This document shows, piece by piece, positions 9,197-19,498 of a stretch of DNA of 36,245 nt. The position numbers and the translations under genes were made by a program. The notes beneath the pieces are model-generated. The model made no database searches. It was not told the DNA's origin and saw only the letters and a program-made list of their open reading frames with translations. The stretch is from Prevotellaceae bacterium (GTDB lineage: Bacteria; Bacteroidota; Bacteroidia; Bacteroidales; UBA932), in assembly GCA_031263185.1 (NCBI GenBank), contig JAISGH010000047.1:1-36245 (forward strand), read 5' to 3'. Position 1 is the first letter of the stretch. Each line of letters opens with the position of its first letter.

Positions 9197-11629
9197 CTAA
9201 ATATTTGCCACCCTGATGATGTCGCCAAACACGCCGGCAGCCGTGACTGCCGCGCCTGCTCCGGCGCCTTTTATTACCATTGGCAGCGCGCTGTACCGCT
9301 CGGTGTGCAGCGTAATGATGTTGTCGCTGCCTTGCAGGTTGAAGAACGGGTGCATAATATCGACCTCCTGCAGCCCGATTTTTGCCTTTCCGTCGCTGAG
9401 CGAGGCCACAAACCGCCAGCGCTTGCCGGCGGCGTACAGCGCCTTGCGCCGCGCCTCAAAGTCGGCGTCTAACCGCTGCACCTCGTCAAAGAACATTTCT
9501 ACCGTGGGCGTACCGAAGCAGGCGGCGGGCAGGAACGTGCTTACCTCCACGTCGGATTTTTCCAAAGGGTAGCCGCACTCGCGGGCTAAAATCAATATCT
9601 TGCGGAGCACGTCTACTCCGCTCAGGTCAACGCGCGGGTCAGGCTCCGAGTAGCCTTTCTCTTTGGCCATGCGTATGGCTTGGCTCATGGAGATTTCTTC
9701 GCTGATGGTGTTGAAAATAAAGTTGAGCGTGCCGGAGAGCACGGCCTCCAGCTTTGTCACCCTGTCGCCGCTCAGCACCAGCTCGTTTATGGTTTTAATC
9801 ACGGGCAGCCCTGCGCCAACGTTGGTTTCGTACAGAAACTTTACGCCTCGCGCCCGCGATACGCTTTGCAGCTTTTGGTAGCGCTCGTAGCTGCTTGAGC
9901 AGGCTATTTTGTTGGCCGTTACCACCGACACAAACGATTGCAGCGCTTTTTCGTAAAAATCTGCCACCTCGGCGCTGGCGGTGCAGTCAACAAAAATGCT
10001 GCTGCGCAGGTTCACCGAAGCGATGTGCTGCACAAAGCTGCTCAGGTTGAGCGGTGCTCCCTTGCGCTCCAGCTCGTCTTTTATATCGTCGAGGTTTATG
10101 CCCTGCACGTCGAACAGCATTTTCCGGGAGTTCATCACGCCTACCACGTTTATTTTGAGGCGGTGATTTTTCATCAAGCCCTCGCGCTGCTGCCGTATTT
10201 GCCGTATAAGGTTTCCACCAACAGTCCCAATGCCGGCTATATACAGGTGGACCTCTCTATAGCCCGACAGAAAAAAAGCTTCGTGAATTACGTTGAGCGC
10301 CTTGCGCAGGTTTAGCCTGTGGACTACCGTAGATATGTTTAGCTCCGACGACCCCTGCGCGATGGCCACCACGTTCACGCCGTTTTTGCCCAGCGCGTTG
10401 AACAGCTTGCCCGATATGCCCGGCATTCGCTTCATGTTTTCGCCCACAATGGCGATGATGGACATTTCGGTCTCGATTTTCAGCCCGATGGTTTGGTGGC
10501 GGATTTCCACCTCAAATTCGCTCTCTATGGCTTGCCCGGCCTGCTCCACGTGCTCCGGCGCAATGGCAAAGGTGATGGATTGCTCCGACGAGGCTTGCGA
10601 AATGAGTATCACGCTAACCTTTGCCTCGGCCAGCGCGCCGAACAGCCGCCGCGAAATGCCCGAAACGCCGGTCATCCCAACGCCGTGCAGCGTAAGCAGC
10701 GCAATATCGTCAATGGACGATATGCCCTTGATTGCCTGACTGCCCGATGTGTCGGCGTGAGCGGTTACCAGCGTTCCGTCGGCTGCCGGGTTGAACGTGT
10801 TTTTTATCAGCATTGCGATGTTGTCGGCCAGCAGCGGGTGCACCGTAGGCGGGTAAATGACCTTGGCGCCAAAATTCGACAGCTCAAAAACCTCGGAGTA
10901 GCTGAGGCGCTTAATGGGGTAAGCCTTTTCGACCTTGCGCGGGTCGGCTGTCATGAAGCCGTTCACGTCCGTCCATATTTCTACCGACGAGGCCCCTATG
11001 GCGGCGGCAAGAATGGCGGCGGTGTAGTCGCTTCCGCCTCTGCCCAGCGTGGTGGTACTGCCGTTTTCGTCCGACGCAATAAATCCCGGCAGCACCGCAC
11101 GCCCTTTGACCTCGCGCAGCGCGGCGCCGGAGAGCCGGTTGGTTTTTTCAAAGTTTACGTTGGCCTTGCCAAATGAGCTGTCGGTTTTTATGATGCTGCG
11201 CGAATCAACCAGCACGGCGTCCGCTATTGTTTCGCTCAGCAGGAACGCGCTCATGCGCTCGCCAAAGCTCAGCGCGTAGTCTTGCAGCTTTGGCGTGAGC
11301 TCGCGCAGGCGCGCAATGCTTTGCAGGTAATCCTCGAGCTCGTTGAGCATTACCTTCAGCTCGCTCAGCACGTGCCCCTGCTGCTGCGGCTTTATCAGCG
11401 ATTTTGCCGCGCTCAGGTGGCGCTGCTCTACTTCGTGCAGCTCTTTTTTGAAATTTTCATTGCCCGATGCAGCCATTGCACATGCCCTCACCAGCTGGTC
11501 GGTTACGCCCCCAAGCGCCGATACTACCACAAATTTATTGTCGGGGCTTTGCTCTACGATTGCCTTTACCTTCGTAATGCTTTCGGGCGTAGCAACCGAA
11601 GAACCTCCGAATTTTAGTACTTTTGCCAT
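9197..11629 (-). CDS. thrA: Bifunctional aspartokinase / homoserine dehydrogenase
   Basis: 810 aa. KFGGSSVATPESI and GRGGSDYTAAILAAA (aspartokinase), ACT region, then GIGTVGGNLIRQI and LSGTLNFIFNTI (homoserine dehydrogenase). Confidence 0.95.
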   Translation of the reverse strand: MAKVLKFGGSSVATPESITKVKAIVEQSPDNKFVVVSALGGVTDQLVRACAMAASGNENFKKELHEVEQRHLSAAKSLIKPQQQGHVLSELKVMLNELEDYLQSIARLRELTPKLQDYALSFGERMSAFLLSETIADAVLVDSRSIIKTDSSFGKANVNFEKTNRLSGAALREVKGRAVLPGFIASDENGSTTTLGRGGSDYTAAILAAAIGASSVEIWTDVNGFMTADPRKVEKAYPIKRLSYSEVFELSNFGAKVIYPPTVHPLLADNIAMLIKNTFNPAADGTLVTAHADTSGSQAIKGISSIDDIALLTLHGVGMTGVSGISRRLFGALAEAKVSVILISQASSEQSITFAIAPEHVEQAGQAIESEFEVEIRHQTIGLKIETEMSIIAIVGENMKRMPGISGKLFNALGKNGVNVVAIAQGSSELNISTVVHRLNLRKALNVIHEAFFLSGYREVHLYIAGIGTVGGNLIRQIRQQREGLMKNHRLKINVVGVMNSRKMLFDVQGINLDDIKDELERKGAPLNLSSFVQHIASVNLRSSIFVDCTASAEVADFYEKALQSFVSVVTANKIACSSSYERYQKLQSVSRARGVKFLYETNVGAGLPVIKTINELVLSGDRVTKLEAVLSGTLNFIFNTISEEISMSQAIRMAKEKGYSEPDPRVDLSGVDVLRKILILARECGYPLEKSDVEVSTFLPAACFGTPTVEMFFDEVQRLDADFEARRKALYAAGKRWRFVASLSDGKAKIGLQEVDIMHPFFNLQGSDNIITLHTERYSALPMVIKGAGAGAAVTAAGVFGDIIRVANI

Positions 11630-11770
11630 CTATAATTGCCAAGTATTTAACTGTTTACCATTGCTAATGCAAATCAAAAAGTTGGGAAATGTCTTTTCCT
11701 GTTAATTTTCTTCTCAATATGCCGTAACAACTCCATTATCAAGAAGTTGAACAACAACATGCAAATTTGG

Positions 11771-11801
11771 CAAAGGTAGCATAATTTTATGGCATTAGCA
11801 A
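11771..11801 (-). promoter_or_regulatory. Predicted Bacteroidetes promoter for thrA (TTG-N20-TACCTTTG)
   Basis: Minus-strand TACCTTTG (plus CAAAGGTA 11771-11778) with TTG 20 nt upstream (plus CAA 11799-11801). Confidence 0.5.
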
Positions 11802-11860
11802 TATCTTTTTTCGATAAAAATGCGTAAATTTGCAGCTTATCACTATGTAAAAATTCGTAT

Positions 11861-13762
11861 ATGAGGTACATATTTGCCACTTTGTTGCTGCTACTTTGCC
11901 ACATGATGTTGTTTGCCCAGCGGCAGCAGCCACCCATTATTACCCGCTCAACCGAAATTCTTACCGATGGCAGCAACCGCTACTACCTGCATGTAGTCAA
12001 ACCGGGCGAAACGATATACTCTATCTGCCGCGCCTACACTGTTACGCGGGAGGATCTCCTGCGCAGCAACCCCGTGCTGAGCGGCGGCCTCAAAACAGGG
12101 CAAAAGCTCAAAATTATGCTCCCGCCCGACAGCAGCAGCGTAGCGCACTTTACCCGGCATGTAGTGCAGGCAAAAGAAACTGTGTACTCCATAGCCCGCA
12201 TGTACGGCGTAAGCGCTAACGACATTCTTGCTGCCAACCCCCAAGTATCTCAAGTGCTGTCGGTGGGCACTGTGCTGCAAATTCCGGCGCCCAAGCAGAG
12301 CGCAGCGCCCGAAGTTGCCGCTTCGGAGCAGCGTCAGGCCGATGGCAGCGGGGACAAGTCAATGCTTATAGAGCATGTTGTGCAGCGCAAGGAAACGCTG
12401 TTTTCTATCTCCAACCTTTATGAAGTCAGCATAGACTACATCAAGCAGTATAATCCGCAAATATTCAACGGCAAAACGAATAAGATAAAGGCAGGTCAGG
12501 TTGTTTACATTCCCGTTGTGCTGTCGGGCTTGAAAAACAGCAGTCCACTCCGGCAGCCGAGCGTAGCAGCCGCCTCCCTGTGCGATAGCAGCGCAAAGCA
12601 CACAGCGCCCATCAACGTGGCTATTCTTTTTCCGTTTGACGCAAAAAATCAGGATGACGAAGATGCCCTCTACAGCTCGTTTCGCTTTGTAGAAATGTAC
12701 GAAGGCGCGCTGCTGGCGCTCGAAACCCTGAGCCGGCAGGGAGTATCGGTCAACCTTAATGTGCTCGACTCCAAAAGTATCGACGAAAGTACATGGGCGC
12801 CCGACGTGGCGCTTGATAAGACCGACCTGATTATTGGGCCGGTGTATCAGGAAAGATTTATCCCTGTTGCAAAGTTTGCCAACCAGAGAAACATAAAAAT
12901 AGTGTCGCCGCTAACGCCCGTTGATACGCTTCTGTATGGATATTCCAACGTGTTTCAGGCGCCTGCCGACTTCAGCACCCAAGTGCAAAAAGCCCTGACC
13001 CACGAGCATCTCGACCCGGTGCAGAGCAACATTATTCTGGTATCGCAGCGCGACGAAGAGGCAAGCCAGCAGCTTCGCAACGACTATCGGCAGTACCTGC
13101 CAAAAAGAGATAGCGTTATGTACTACAATGCGGCTATCCGGCGCGATTCTCTGGACGTGGAGCGGCTGCGCCGTGCATACGAGACCCGCCAGCACAGGCA
13201 TACCGTGAAAAATTTGTCGTACAGAATAGGCATACAGCCGCGCGAAAATCAGGAAACGTTCTTAAAGATATTCCAGCCCAACATGGACAATAAGGTGATA
13301 GTTGCATCGCAGGACGAGCCTTTTGTATCGGAGCTGCTGGCAAACCTGAAAGCCTTTTCCGACCGCTACAAGTGCAACATCACAGTGTACGGGCCAAGCG
13401 ACTGGCAAAAGTACGACAAGGTGGAGCGCAAGCTTTTTTACGACCTGAAGCTGCACCTTGCCGCGCCATACTTTATCGATTACCAATCGGAGAACGTAAA
13501 AAAATTTGTGCAGACCTACCGCTACCGCTACAAAACAGAGCCTTCGCAGTTTGCTTTTCAGGGCTACGACGTTATGCTGTACTTCACCTCCGCCATATAC
13601 CGCTACGGCAAGGATTTTGAAAATTGCCTACCATCCCACCGCGAAGACCTGCTGCAATCCACCTACAACTTTGTCCCCATAATCCCCAACGGGGCGTACG
13701 AAAATAAGGGCGTTTTTCTTTTGCGCTATACTCCCTGGATGGAAATAGTGCAGTACCGATAA
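11861..13762 (+). CDS. LysM repeat protein with periplasmic-binding-protein-like C-terminal domain
   Basis: 633 aa. Three LysM-like repeats (HVVKPGETIYSICRAYTVTREDLLRSNP, HVVQAKETVYSIARMYGVSANDILAANP, HVVQRKETLFSISNLYEVSIDYIKQYNP), then a type-1 PBP-like region (VAILFPFDAKN, LIIGPVYQERFIPVAKFANQRNIKIVSPLTP). Confidence 0.85.
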   Translation: MRYIFATLLLLLCHMMLFAQRQQPPIITRSTEILTDGSNRYYLHVVKPGETIYSICRAYTVTREDLLRSNPVLSGGLKTGQKLKIMLPPDSSSVAHFTRHVVQAKETVYSIARMYGVSANDILAANPQVSQVLSVGTVLQIPAPKQSAAPEVAASEQRQADGSGDKSMLIEHVVQRKETLFSISNLYEVSIDYIKQYNPQIFNGKTNKIKAGQVVYIPVVLSGLKNSSPLRQPSVAAASLCDSSAKHTAPINVAILFPFDAKNQDDEDALYSSFRFVEMYEGALLALETLSRQGVSVNLNVLDSKSIDESTWAPDVALDKTDLIIGPVYQERFIPVAKFANQRNIKIVSPLTPVDTLLYGYSNVFQAPADFSTQVQKALTHEHLDPVQSNIILVSQRDEEASQQLRNDYRQYLPKRDSVMYYNAAIRRDSLDVERLRRAYETRQHRHTVKNLSYRIGIQPRENQETFLKIFQPNMDNKVIVASQDEPFVSELLANLKAFSDRYKCNITVYGPSDWQKYDKVERKLFYDLKLHLAAPYFIDYQSENVKKFVQTYRYRYKTEPSQFAFQGYDVMLYFTSAIYRYGKDFENCLPSHREDLLQSTYNFVPIIPNGAYENKGVFLLRYTPWMEIVQYR

Positions 13763-13779
13763 AAAAAATTTTTTTTTCT

Positions 13780-14442
13780 ATGGTAGCAGAAAACCTACAT
13801 AGCGTAAAGCAGCATTTGCCTCCACACGTGGCTTTGGTAGCCGTATCGAAAACGTACAGCGCAGAAGATATTGCGGCTGCATACAGCGCAGGGCAGCGCG
13901 ATTTTGGCGAGAGCCGTCCGCAGGAGCTACTGCAAAAGGCGGCGGCGCTACCCCGCGATATCCGCTGGCACTTCATAGGCCACCTGCAAAGCAACAAGAT
14001 CAAAATGGTAACGCCCCACGCGCACCTTATCCACTCCATTGACAGCGCAGGCCTCCTGCAGGAGGTAAATAAAGCCTGCGAAAAAGCGGGCACCACCGCC
14101 CGCTGCCTTTTGCAGGTGCACGTTGCGCAGGAGGAGACAAAATTTGGCTTCCTGCCCGACGACCTGCTGGCGTACCTGCGCTCGGGCGAGCCGGGTGCGC
14201 TCCGCAACGTTCGGCTGTGCGGGCTGATGGGCATGGCCTCCAACACCTGCAACATGGAGCAAGTACGCAAGGAATTTCGGCTCATAAAGCAGCTGCACGG
14301 GCAGGGGAAAGCCCTCGCCCCCCAACCCGAGCTGTTCGCGCAAGTCTCCATGGGCATGTCCGGCGATTACCCCATTGCCGTTGAGGAAGGCGCAACGCTG
14401 GTGAGGGTAGGCACCCTGATTTTCGGAAAAAGAGAAGCATAA
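13780..14442 (+). CDS. YggS family pyridoxal phosphate-dependent protein (PLPBP)
   Basis: 220 aa. LVAVSKTYSAEDI, FGESRPQELLQKAAALPRDIRWHFIGHLQSNKIK, LMGMAS and SMGMSGDYPIAVEEGATLVRVGTLIFG. Confidence 0.93.
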   Translation: MVAENLHSVKQHLPPHVALVAVSKTYSAEDIAAAYSAGQRDFGESRPQELLQKAAALPRDIRWHFIGHLQSNKIKMVTPHAHLIHSIDSAGLLQEVNKACEKAGTTARCLLQVHVAQEETKFGFLPDDLLAYLRSGEPGALRNVRLCGLMGMASNTCNMEQVRKEFRLIKQLHGQGKALAPQPELFAQVSMGMSGDYPIAVEEGATLVRVGTLIFGKREA

Positions 14443-14482
14443 ACCCAAAATATCCATTAATGTACATATTTTTTTTTGCTAA

Positions 14483-14695
14483 ATGGTAGTAATTAGTTCG
14501 GCGGAGTTACGCAACAATATGGAAAAATACCTCAACTTAGCGACTACGGAAAGAGTTGTTATCCAAAGGGGGGAAACGGAAACGTTTGTGCTGTCAAGGC
14601 AGGAGCATACTCCTGATGATTTGCTTCGCGCAATTACAGGCGATGAGCTATTGAGGCGGCTAATACCTCGTATAGAAAAATTGTCAGAAAAATGA
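14483..14695 (+). CDS. Phd/YefM-like antitoxin
   Basis: 70 aa. VVISSAELRNNMEKYLNLATTERVVIQRGETETFVLSRQE is Phd/YefM-like. ATGA overlap with the downstream ORF. Confidence 0.75.
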   Translation: MVVISSAELRNNMEKYLNLATTERVVIQRGETETFVLSRQEHTPDDLLRAITGDELLRRLIPRIEKLSEK

Positions 14696-15030
14696 AAATT
14701 TTGTTCTTTCCAGAAGTAGAAGAGTATTTATTCGAGTTAGCAGAACTCCTATATCGAAAGGACTACTTTGGTTTTAAAGAAACCGCGAGACAGTACGTGA
14801 TAGAATTGGTAGAAGATATAGTAGATCTGTTGCCTACCAAGCGGAAAAGACAATCTCCACCATACTTTGACCGATACGGGGAGGGTATGTTTTATGCTGT
14901 TTTCAAAAAAAGAAAACATACACAATGGTATGTTTTCTTTAATATTTGTGCAGCCGAGGAAGAGGCGGTATATCTGGTACGCTATATTAGCAATAATCAC
15001 ATGAGTGCACATGTTATGTTGTTATTGTGA
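14692..15030 (+). CDS. RelE/ParE-like toxin
   Basis: 112 aa basic ORF overlapping the antitoxin by 4 nt. Ends in a RelE/ParE-like pattern (YAVFKKRKHTQWYVFFNI...YLVRYISNNH). Confidence 0.6.
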   Translation: MKILFFPEVEEYLFELAELLYRKDYFGFKETARQYVIELVEDIVDLLPTKRKRQSPPYFDRYGEGMFYAVFKKRKHTQWYVFFNICAAEEEAVYLVRYISNNHMSAHVMLLL

Positions 15031-15095
15031 TACTTGTCCGTTTGTTAATGCCTCAAATTGTCCCTGTTTCAACTAAAAGAATTATTTCCTGTACC

Positions 15096-15168
15096 ACATT
15101 CCGCCAGGAATGTATCGCTCGGTAGAAAATACCGTATCGCTTCGCGCCCTACATTCCATCGGAATGTA
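15096..15168. repeat. Paired short palindromes (REP/BIME-like)
   Basis: ACATTCC-GCCA-GGAATGT (15096-15113) and TACATTCC-ATC-GGAATGTA (15150-15168), with CGGTA-GAAAA-TACCG between. Confidence 0.65.
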
Positions 15169-15251
15169 TCCTCCAGACATTTGAAATAAAGAATTTTCGG
15201 CTGAAAGAAAAGTTGCGTATTTTGTTCAGGTTGTGGAGATTGCTATGCTAT

Positions 15252-15283
15252 AAAAAACAAAACCCGCTCTACACGAGAGCGGG
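15252..15283 (-). terminator. Intrinsic terminator
   Basis: 8-bp perfect stem CCCGCTCT (15263-15270) / AGAGCGGG (15276-15283) followed on the minus strand by TTTTGTTTTTT. Confidence 0.75.
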
Positions 15284-15335
15284 CCTTCTAACCTAAAACT
15301 TAACCTATGAAAAAACTCTACTGTGCTTTCGCACG
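15252..15335 (-). ncRNA. Candidate small RNA downstream of alaS
   Basis: Minus-strand transcript model: TACATTTG -7 box (plus 15339-15346), 5' hairpin around GTGCGAAAGCAC, and a terminal hairpin CCCGCTCT-loop-AGAGCGGG followed by TTTTGTTTTTT. Confidence 0.45.
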
Positions 15336-15399
15336 GTACAAATGTAAGGCATTTTTTCGAGATTGATTCCCAACGGATATTAATGTATGTTATTAAAAG

Positions 15400-18030
15400 T
15401 TATTTCACTCCGTTCTGCCTGTCTATCAGCTCTATTATTTTTTGTAATGCCGCGTTTAGCCCATCAGAATTTTTTCCGCCTGCCGTTGCAAAAAACGGTT
15501 GCCCGCCCCCGCTACCCTCTATATGCTTGGCAGCTTCGCGCACAATGGCTGAGGCGTTTAGCCCTTTTTTTACCATATCATCGCCAAGCATGAGCGTGAT
15601 GGCAGGCTTGCCGTTGTGCTCGCTTGCCGCCGCAAAAACAATGTCGCTTGCCGACGCGCGCAGCTGAAACGCCAGCTCCTTTGTAAAATCGGGCGGAAAG
15701 TTCATCTGCGTTTGCACCAGCCTGTATTCGCCTTTGCCTACTGCGCGGCTAAGCAAGTCGGCCTTGAGCGTAGCTACGCGCTCTTTCACAAAAAGCTCTA
15801 TCTGCTTTTGCAAGTCGGCGTTTTCGCTAACCGTTTTTTTGATGGCGGTAACAAGGTTGGGCGTGTTGTGGAAAAATGTGCCTGCCTCCTTGAGCATGTT
15901 CTGTATGCGGTATACTACCTGCTCGGCGGCCTCGCCCGTTACTGCCTCTATGCGGCGCACCCCTGCCGAAACTGCCGACTCCGAAATTATCTTGAACAGG
16001 CCTATTTGCCCGGTAGCTTTTACGTGCGTTCCGCCGCACAGCTCCACCGAGTCGCCCAGCTGGATAACGCGCACGCTGTCGCCGTACTTTTCGCCAAACA
16101 GCGCAATGGCGCCCAGCTCTCTTGCCTGGCTCATCGGCACAGCGCGGCGCTCAACCAGCGGCGAGTTTTTGCGGATAAGCCGGTTCACCAGCAGCTCTAC
16201 CTGCGCTACCTCGTCGTCGGTTACTTTTTGGAAGTGCGAAAAGTCAAAGCGTAGCGACTTGGACGAAACCATAGAGCCTTTTTGCTCCACATGCTTTCCC
16301 AGCGCCTCGCGCAGCGCGTGGTGTAGCAGGTGCGTTGCCGAGTGGTTGTTGGCCGTCGCCGTGCGCCTCTCGACGTCAACCACGGCGCGTAGGGGTGCGG
16401 CTACGTTTTGCGGCAGCTGCGCGGTGATGTGTATGGTCAGGTTGTTTTCCTTGCGCGTGTCCGGCACCTCTATGCGCTCGCCGGCGCTTTGGAGGTAGCC
16501 GGTGTCGCCGTGCTGGCCGCCGCTTTCGCCGTAAAAAGGCGTAACGTTGAGCGCAACCTGATACAGCTCCTTACCCTTGCTTTTCACCTTGCGGTAGCGC
16601 ACAATTTCGGCTTCGGCCTCGCACGTATCGTAGCCCACAAATTGAAAGTCGGCGCAGGGCTTTACCTCTACCCAGTCTCCGGCTTCTACTGCTGCTGCGT
16701 TGCGGCTCCGGTCTTTCTGTGCGTTCAGCTCCCGCTCAAACGTTTTTTGGTCAACGGTAAATCTTTTTTCGCGCGCCATGAGCTCGGTGAGGTCGAACGG
16801 AAAACCGTAGGTGTCGTACAGCACAAAGGCTGTTTTTCCGTCAATTTGCGCTTTACCTTCTTTTTGCAGCTTTTCTATTTCGGCGTCGAGCAGGCGTATG
16901 CCGGTTTCGAGCGTACGCAAAAACGTAGCTTCCTCTTCGGCTATTACCTTTTCGACCAAATCTTTTTGGGCTTCGAGCTCGGGGAAGTACGCCCCCATTT
17001 GCGCTACCAGCACAGGCACCAGCTTGCATATAAACGGCTCGTTGAAGCCGAGAAAAGTAAACCCGTAGCGCACGGCGCGGCGCAAAATCCGGCGGATAAC
17101 GTAGCCGGCTTTTACGTTGCCCGGCAGCTGCCCGTCGGCAATGGAGAAGCTCACCGCCCGCAGGTGGTCGGCTATAACGCGCATGGCGACATCGCACGAT
17201 GCGTCGTCGCCGTATTTTTTTCCGCTCAGGGCGGCTATTTGCGAAATAATGGTTTGGAAAATATCGGTATCGTAGCTGCTTGTTTTGCCCTGCAGCAACA
17301 TGCACAGGCGCTCAAACCCCATGCCCGTGTCAACGTGCTTGGCGGGCAGCGGCTCAAGGCTGCCGCTTGCCTTGCGGTTGAACTGAATGAATACCAAATT
17401 CCAAATTTCTACTACCGTAGGCAAGCCTTTGTTCACCAAAGTTGCTCCGTCAACCTCGCTGCGCTCGGCGTCGCTGCGCAAATCTACGTGAATTTCGGTG
17501 CAGGGGCCGCAGGGTCCGGTATCGCCCATCTCCCAAAAGTTGTCCTTTTTATTGCCGTATATGATTTGCGATGCGGGCAGAAATTGCTTCCACAGCTCCA
17601 GCGCCTCGGCATCGGGGTCAACGCCGCTGGCCTTGTCGCCCTCAAAAACGGTGGCGTACATGCGCGATTTATCGATTTTGAATACGCCGGTAAGCAGCTC
17701 CCATGCCCACGAGATAGCCTCTTTTTTGAAGTAGTCGCCAAAGCTCCAGTTGCCCAGCATTTCGAACATGGTGTGGTGGTAGGTGTCGCGCCCAACTTCC
17801 TCCAAGTCGTTGTGCTTGCCGCTCACCCGCAAGCATTTTTGGGTATCGGCAACGCGGCGGCTGCCCGGCGTGGCGTTACCCAAAAAGTAATCTTTAAACT
17901 GGTTCATGCCAGCGTTGGTGAACATGAGGGTAGGGTCGTTCTTTACCACCATTGGCGCCGAAGGAACAATAAGGTGCTCCTTCGACTTGAAAAATTCCAG
18001 AAAGGCGCTACGAATTTCTTGTGAAGTCAT
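15400..18030 (-). CDS. alaS: Alanyl-tRNA synthetase
   Basis: 876 aa. [69 protein letters not shown] and [12 protein letters not shown]. Confidence 0.97.
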   Translation of the reverse strand: MTSQEIRSAFLEFFKSKEHLIVPSAPMVVKNDPTLMFTNAGMNQFKDYFLGNATPGSRRVADTQKCLRVSGKHNDLEEVGRDTYHHTMFEMLGNWSFGDYFKKEAISWAWELLTGVFKIDKSRMYATVFEGDKASGVDPDAEALELWKQFLPASQIIYGNKKDNFWEMGDTGPCGPCTEIHVDLRSDAERSEVDGATLVNKGLPTVVEIWNLVFIQFNRKASGSLEPLPAKHVDTGMGFERLCMLLQGKTSSYDTDIFQTIISQIAALSGKKYGDDASCDVAMRVIADHLRAVSFSIADGQLPGNVKAGYVIRRILRRAVRYGFTFLGFNEPFICKLVPVLVAQMGAYFPELEAQKDLVEKVIAEEEATFLRTLETGIRLLDAEIEKLQKEGKAQIDGKTAFVLYDTYGFPFDLTELMAREKRFTVDQKTFERELNAQKDRSRNAAAVEAGDWVEVKPCADFQFVGYDTCEAEAEIVRYRKVKSKGKELYQVALNVTPFYGESGGQHGDTGYLQSAGERIEVPDTRKENNLTIHITAQLPQNVAAPLRAVVDVERRTATANNHSATHLLHHALREALGKHVEQKGSMVSSKSLRFDFSHFQKVTDDEVAQVELLVNRLIRKNSPLVERRAVPMSQARELGAIALFGEKYGDSVRVIQLGDSVELCGGTHVKATGQIGLFKIISESAVSAGVRRIEAVTGEAAEQVVYRIQNMLKEAGTFFHNTPNLVTAIKKTVSENADLQKQIELFVKERVATLKADLLSRAVGKGEYRLVQTQMNFPPDFTKELAFQLRASASDIVFAAASEHNGKPAITLMLGDDMVKKGLNASAIVREAAKHIEGSGGGQPFFATAGGKNSDGLNAALQKIIELIDRQNGVK

Positions 18031-18104
18031 TAGTTATAAACTATTTATGAATATTTATTGTAACAAAACAACTTACAAAGATAAAAAAATGCGCGTAATG
18101 TTCT

Positions 18105-19476
18105 CAATACTTCGTTATAAAACCACCTTTTATTTAAGCCGCGATTAATCCATAATCACAGCGTTCATTGATAATTTTTTGATTTTTTCGGGTGTTCGGG
18201 TTGATCGCGAACCTGCGAATAAATAGTTCGAGCATTAACATATTGTTACATTGCGTTTTGTAGTTAGCCATGGAAAATGGCTCGCGCTCTGATTTTCGAT
18301 TTTTCAGCCGCTGAACTTTGGCTAAGTTGACGGTTGTGAGCGCGGCGTTGAAGTGAAAATCGAGCTTATTTTTACTTCGCGCCTGGCAGCCGTTCAACCC
18401 GCAATGCTGCTTGGCATCGCGATAGCGAAATTCGATTTGAAAGCGCGCGCGGTAAAAATTTACCGCTTCAACCCCGTCCATTTCGAGGTCCGTTGCGCCG
18501 TAAAGTTTTCGCGCAACCTCCTTGCCCTCCTTGCTGTAAAATACGGCAATAGACAAGTTTATCTTTTGCTTGAAGGCGTTGTAGTAGACCGTTGCGTTGT
18601 AAATTTTCAGCTCTTCTGTGCTGAGTATCAGCCGAAAAAAGTTCATATCGGGCTGTTTGACGTTGACTTTTCCCGCGTATGTTTTTGGCCTTCCTTTTCC
18701 GGAGTACGCACCCTGGTAAAGGTACTGCAAGCTGGCATCATTGCGCAAGCGGCTGATAAAGTGCATGCCCAGCGAGCGAATAGCGTCCACCATCGGCTTT
18801 TTTGAAAAGTAGGCATCCGCCACCAAATAATTTGATAATTCTTTGAAATACAGATAGTTTACTTTGACGATTTGGCAGTAGTGATCAAGGAGGGTCGTAT
18901 TTTCGAGCGGCGGTGTTTGTATGGCGTTGAGGTGGAACGCCGTGCGCAGCCCAACATCGATGGCCGCGAAGCCGCAGATTTCGAGCCCGCGTTTAGCCTT
19001 TTTTGCGCAGCCCGACCAGTACGGGCCAAGCCCGTAAGTTTTCTTTCCGCTCTTGGGGATGAAGCTTGGGTCGAAAGCGATAGCGCATTTTTGGATGCCT
19101 TGCCGCGCTACCATTTTCGTATTAAATGCTTGGAAATTAAATTTTTGCTCAAAATTGGCTCTAAAATACTGCTCGCGCTGGCCTGTAAAACGGCCAAAGT
19201 TCAGGAAGTTTTTCTTACCTTTGAGGCTTGAAAAACAGCCGAGCGCAGCGGCGATAAATTTTTTGCGGCAGCCTTTAAGCGATTTGAAGCGGCCATCGCT
19301 TAAAATGCTGTAAATAAGCGAAACAATATTTGCGTAATAGTTGGTTATCATAATTTTACGTATTGGAATAACCGATAAATTACTAATAACCAGCGAATTA
19401 CGCAAATATTTTAACGCGATTTACTAATTAATTTATTGATTTTTAATGAATTAAACCATTTTATAACGAAGTATTG
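18105..19476. mobile_element. IS4-family insertion sequence
   Basis: Perfect 18-bp TIR CAATACTTCGTTATAAAA (18105-18122) and its reverse complement TTTTATAACGAAGTATTG (19459-19476), flanking an IS4-type transposase; 1372 bp in total. Confidence 0.9.
18134..19405 (-). CDS. IS4-family transposase
   Basis: 423 aa. YRARFQIEFRYRDAK matches the IS4 signature Y(2)R(3)E(6)K exactly. DPSFIPKSGKKTYG and LVADAYFSKKP give the first Asp positions. Real start may be MITNYYAN at 19351. Confidence 0.9.
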   Translation of the reverse strand: MRNSLVISNLSVIPIRKIMITNYYANIVSLIYSILSDGRFKSLKGCRKKFIAAALGCFSSLKGKKNFLNFGRFTGQREQYFRANFEQKFNFQAFNTKMVARQGIQKCAIAFDPSFIPKSGKKTYGLGPYWSGCAKKAKRGLEICGFAAIDVGLRTAFHLNAIQTPPLENTTLLDHYCQIVKVNYLYFKELSNYLVADAYFSKKPMVDAIRSLGMHFISRLRNDASLQYLYQGAYSGKGRPKTYAGKVNVKQPDMNFFRLILSTEELKIYNATVYYNAFKQKINLSIAVFYSKEGKEVARKLYGATDLEMDGVEAVNFYRARFQIEFRYRDAKQHCGLNGCQARSKNKLDFHFNAALTTVNLAKVQRLKNRKSEREPFSMANYKTQCNNMLMLELFIRRFAINPNTRKNQKIINERCDYGLIAA

Positions 19477-19498
19477 TTTTTTATTATCAGAGAAGAAC

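Noticed and set aside
11674-11764. Possible leader peptide upstream of thrA (MLLFNFLIMELLRHIEKKINRKRHFPTF)
   Set aside because: No run of Thr/Ile codons and no attenuator hairpin found, so a thr-type attenuator is not supported.
13762-13780. A8T9 homopolymer run between the LysM gene and the YggS-like gene as a phase-variation switch
   Set aside because: Lies outside both reading frames and is short; no evidence it changes expression.
16408-18024. 538-aa plus-strand ORF opposite alaS
   Set aside because: Antisense shadow ORF of a clear alaS gene; composition (A/V/H/R-rich, no family signature) is typical of mirrored codon usage.
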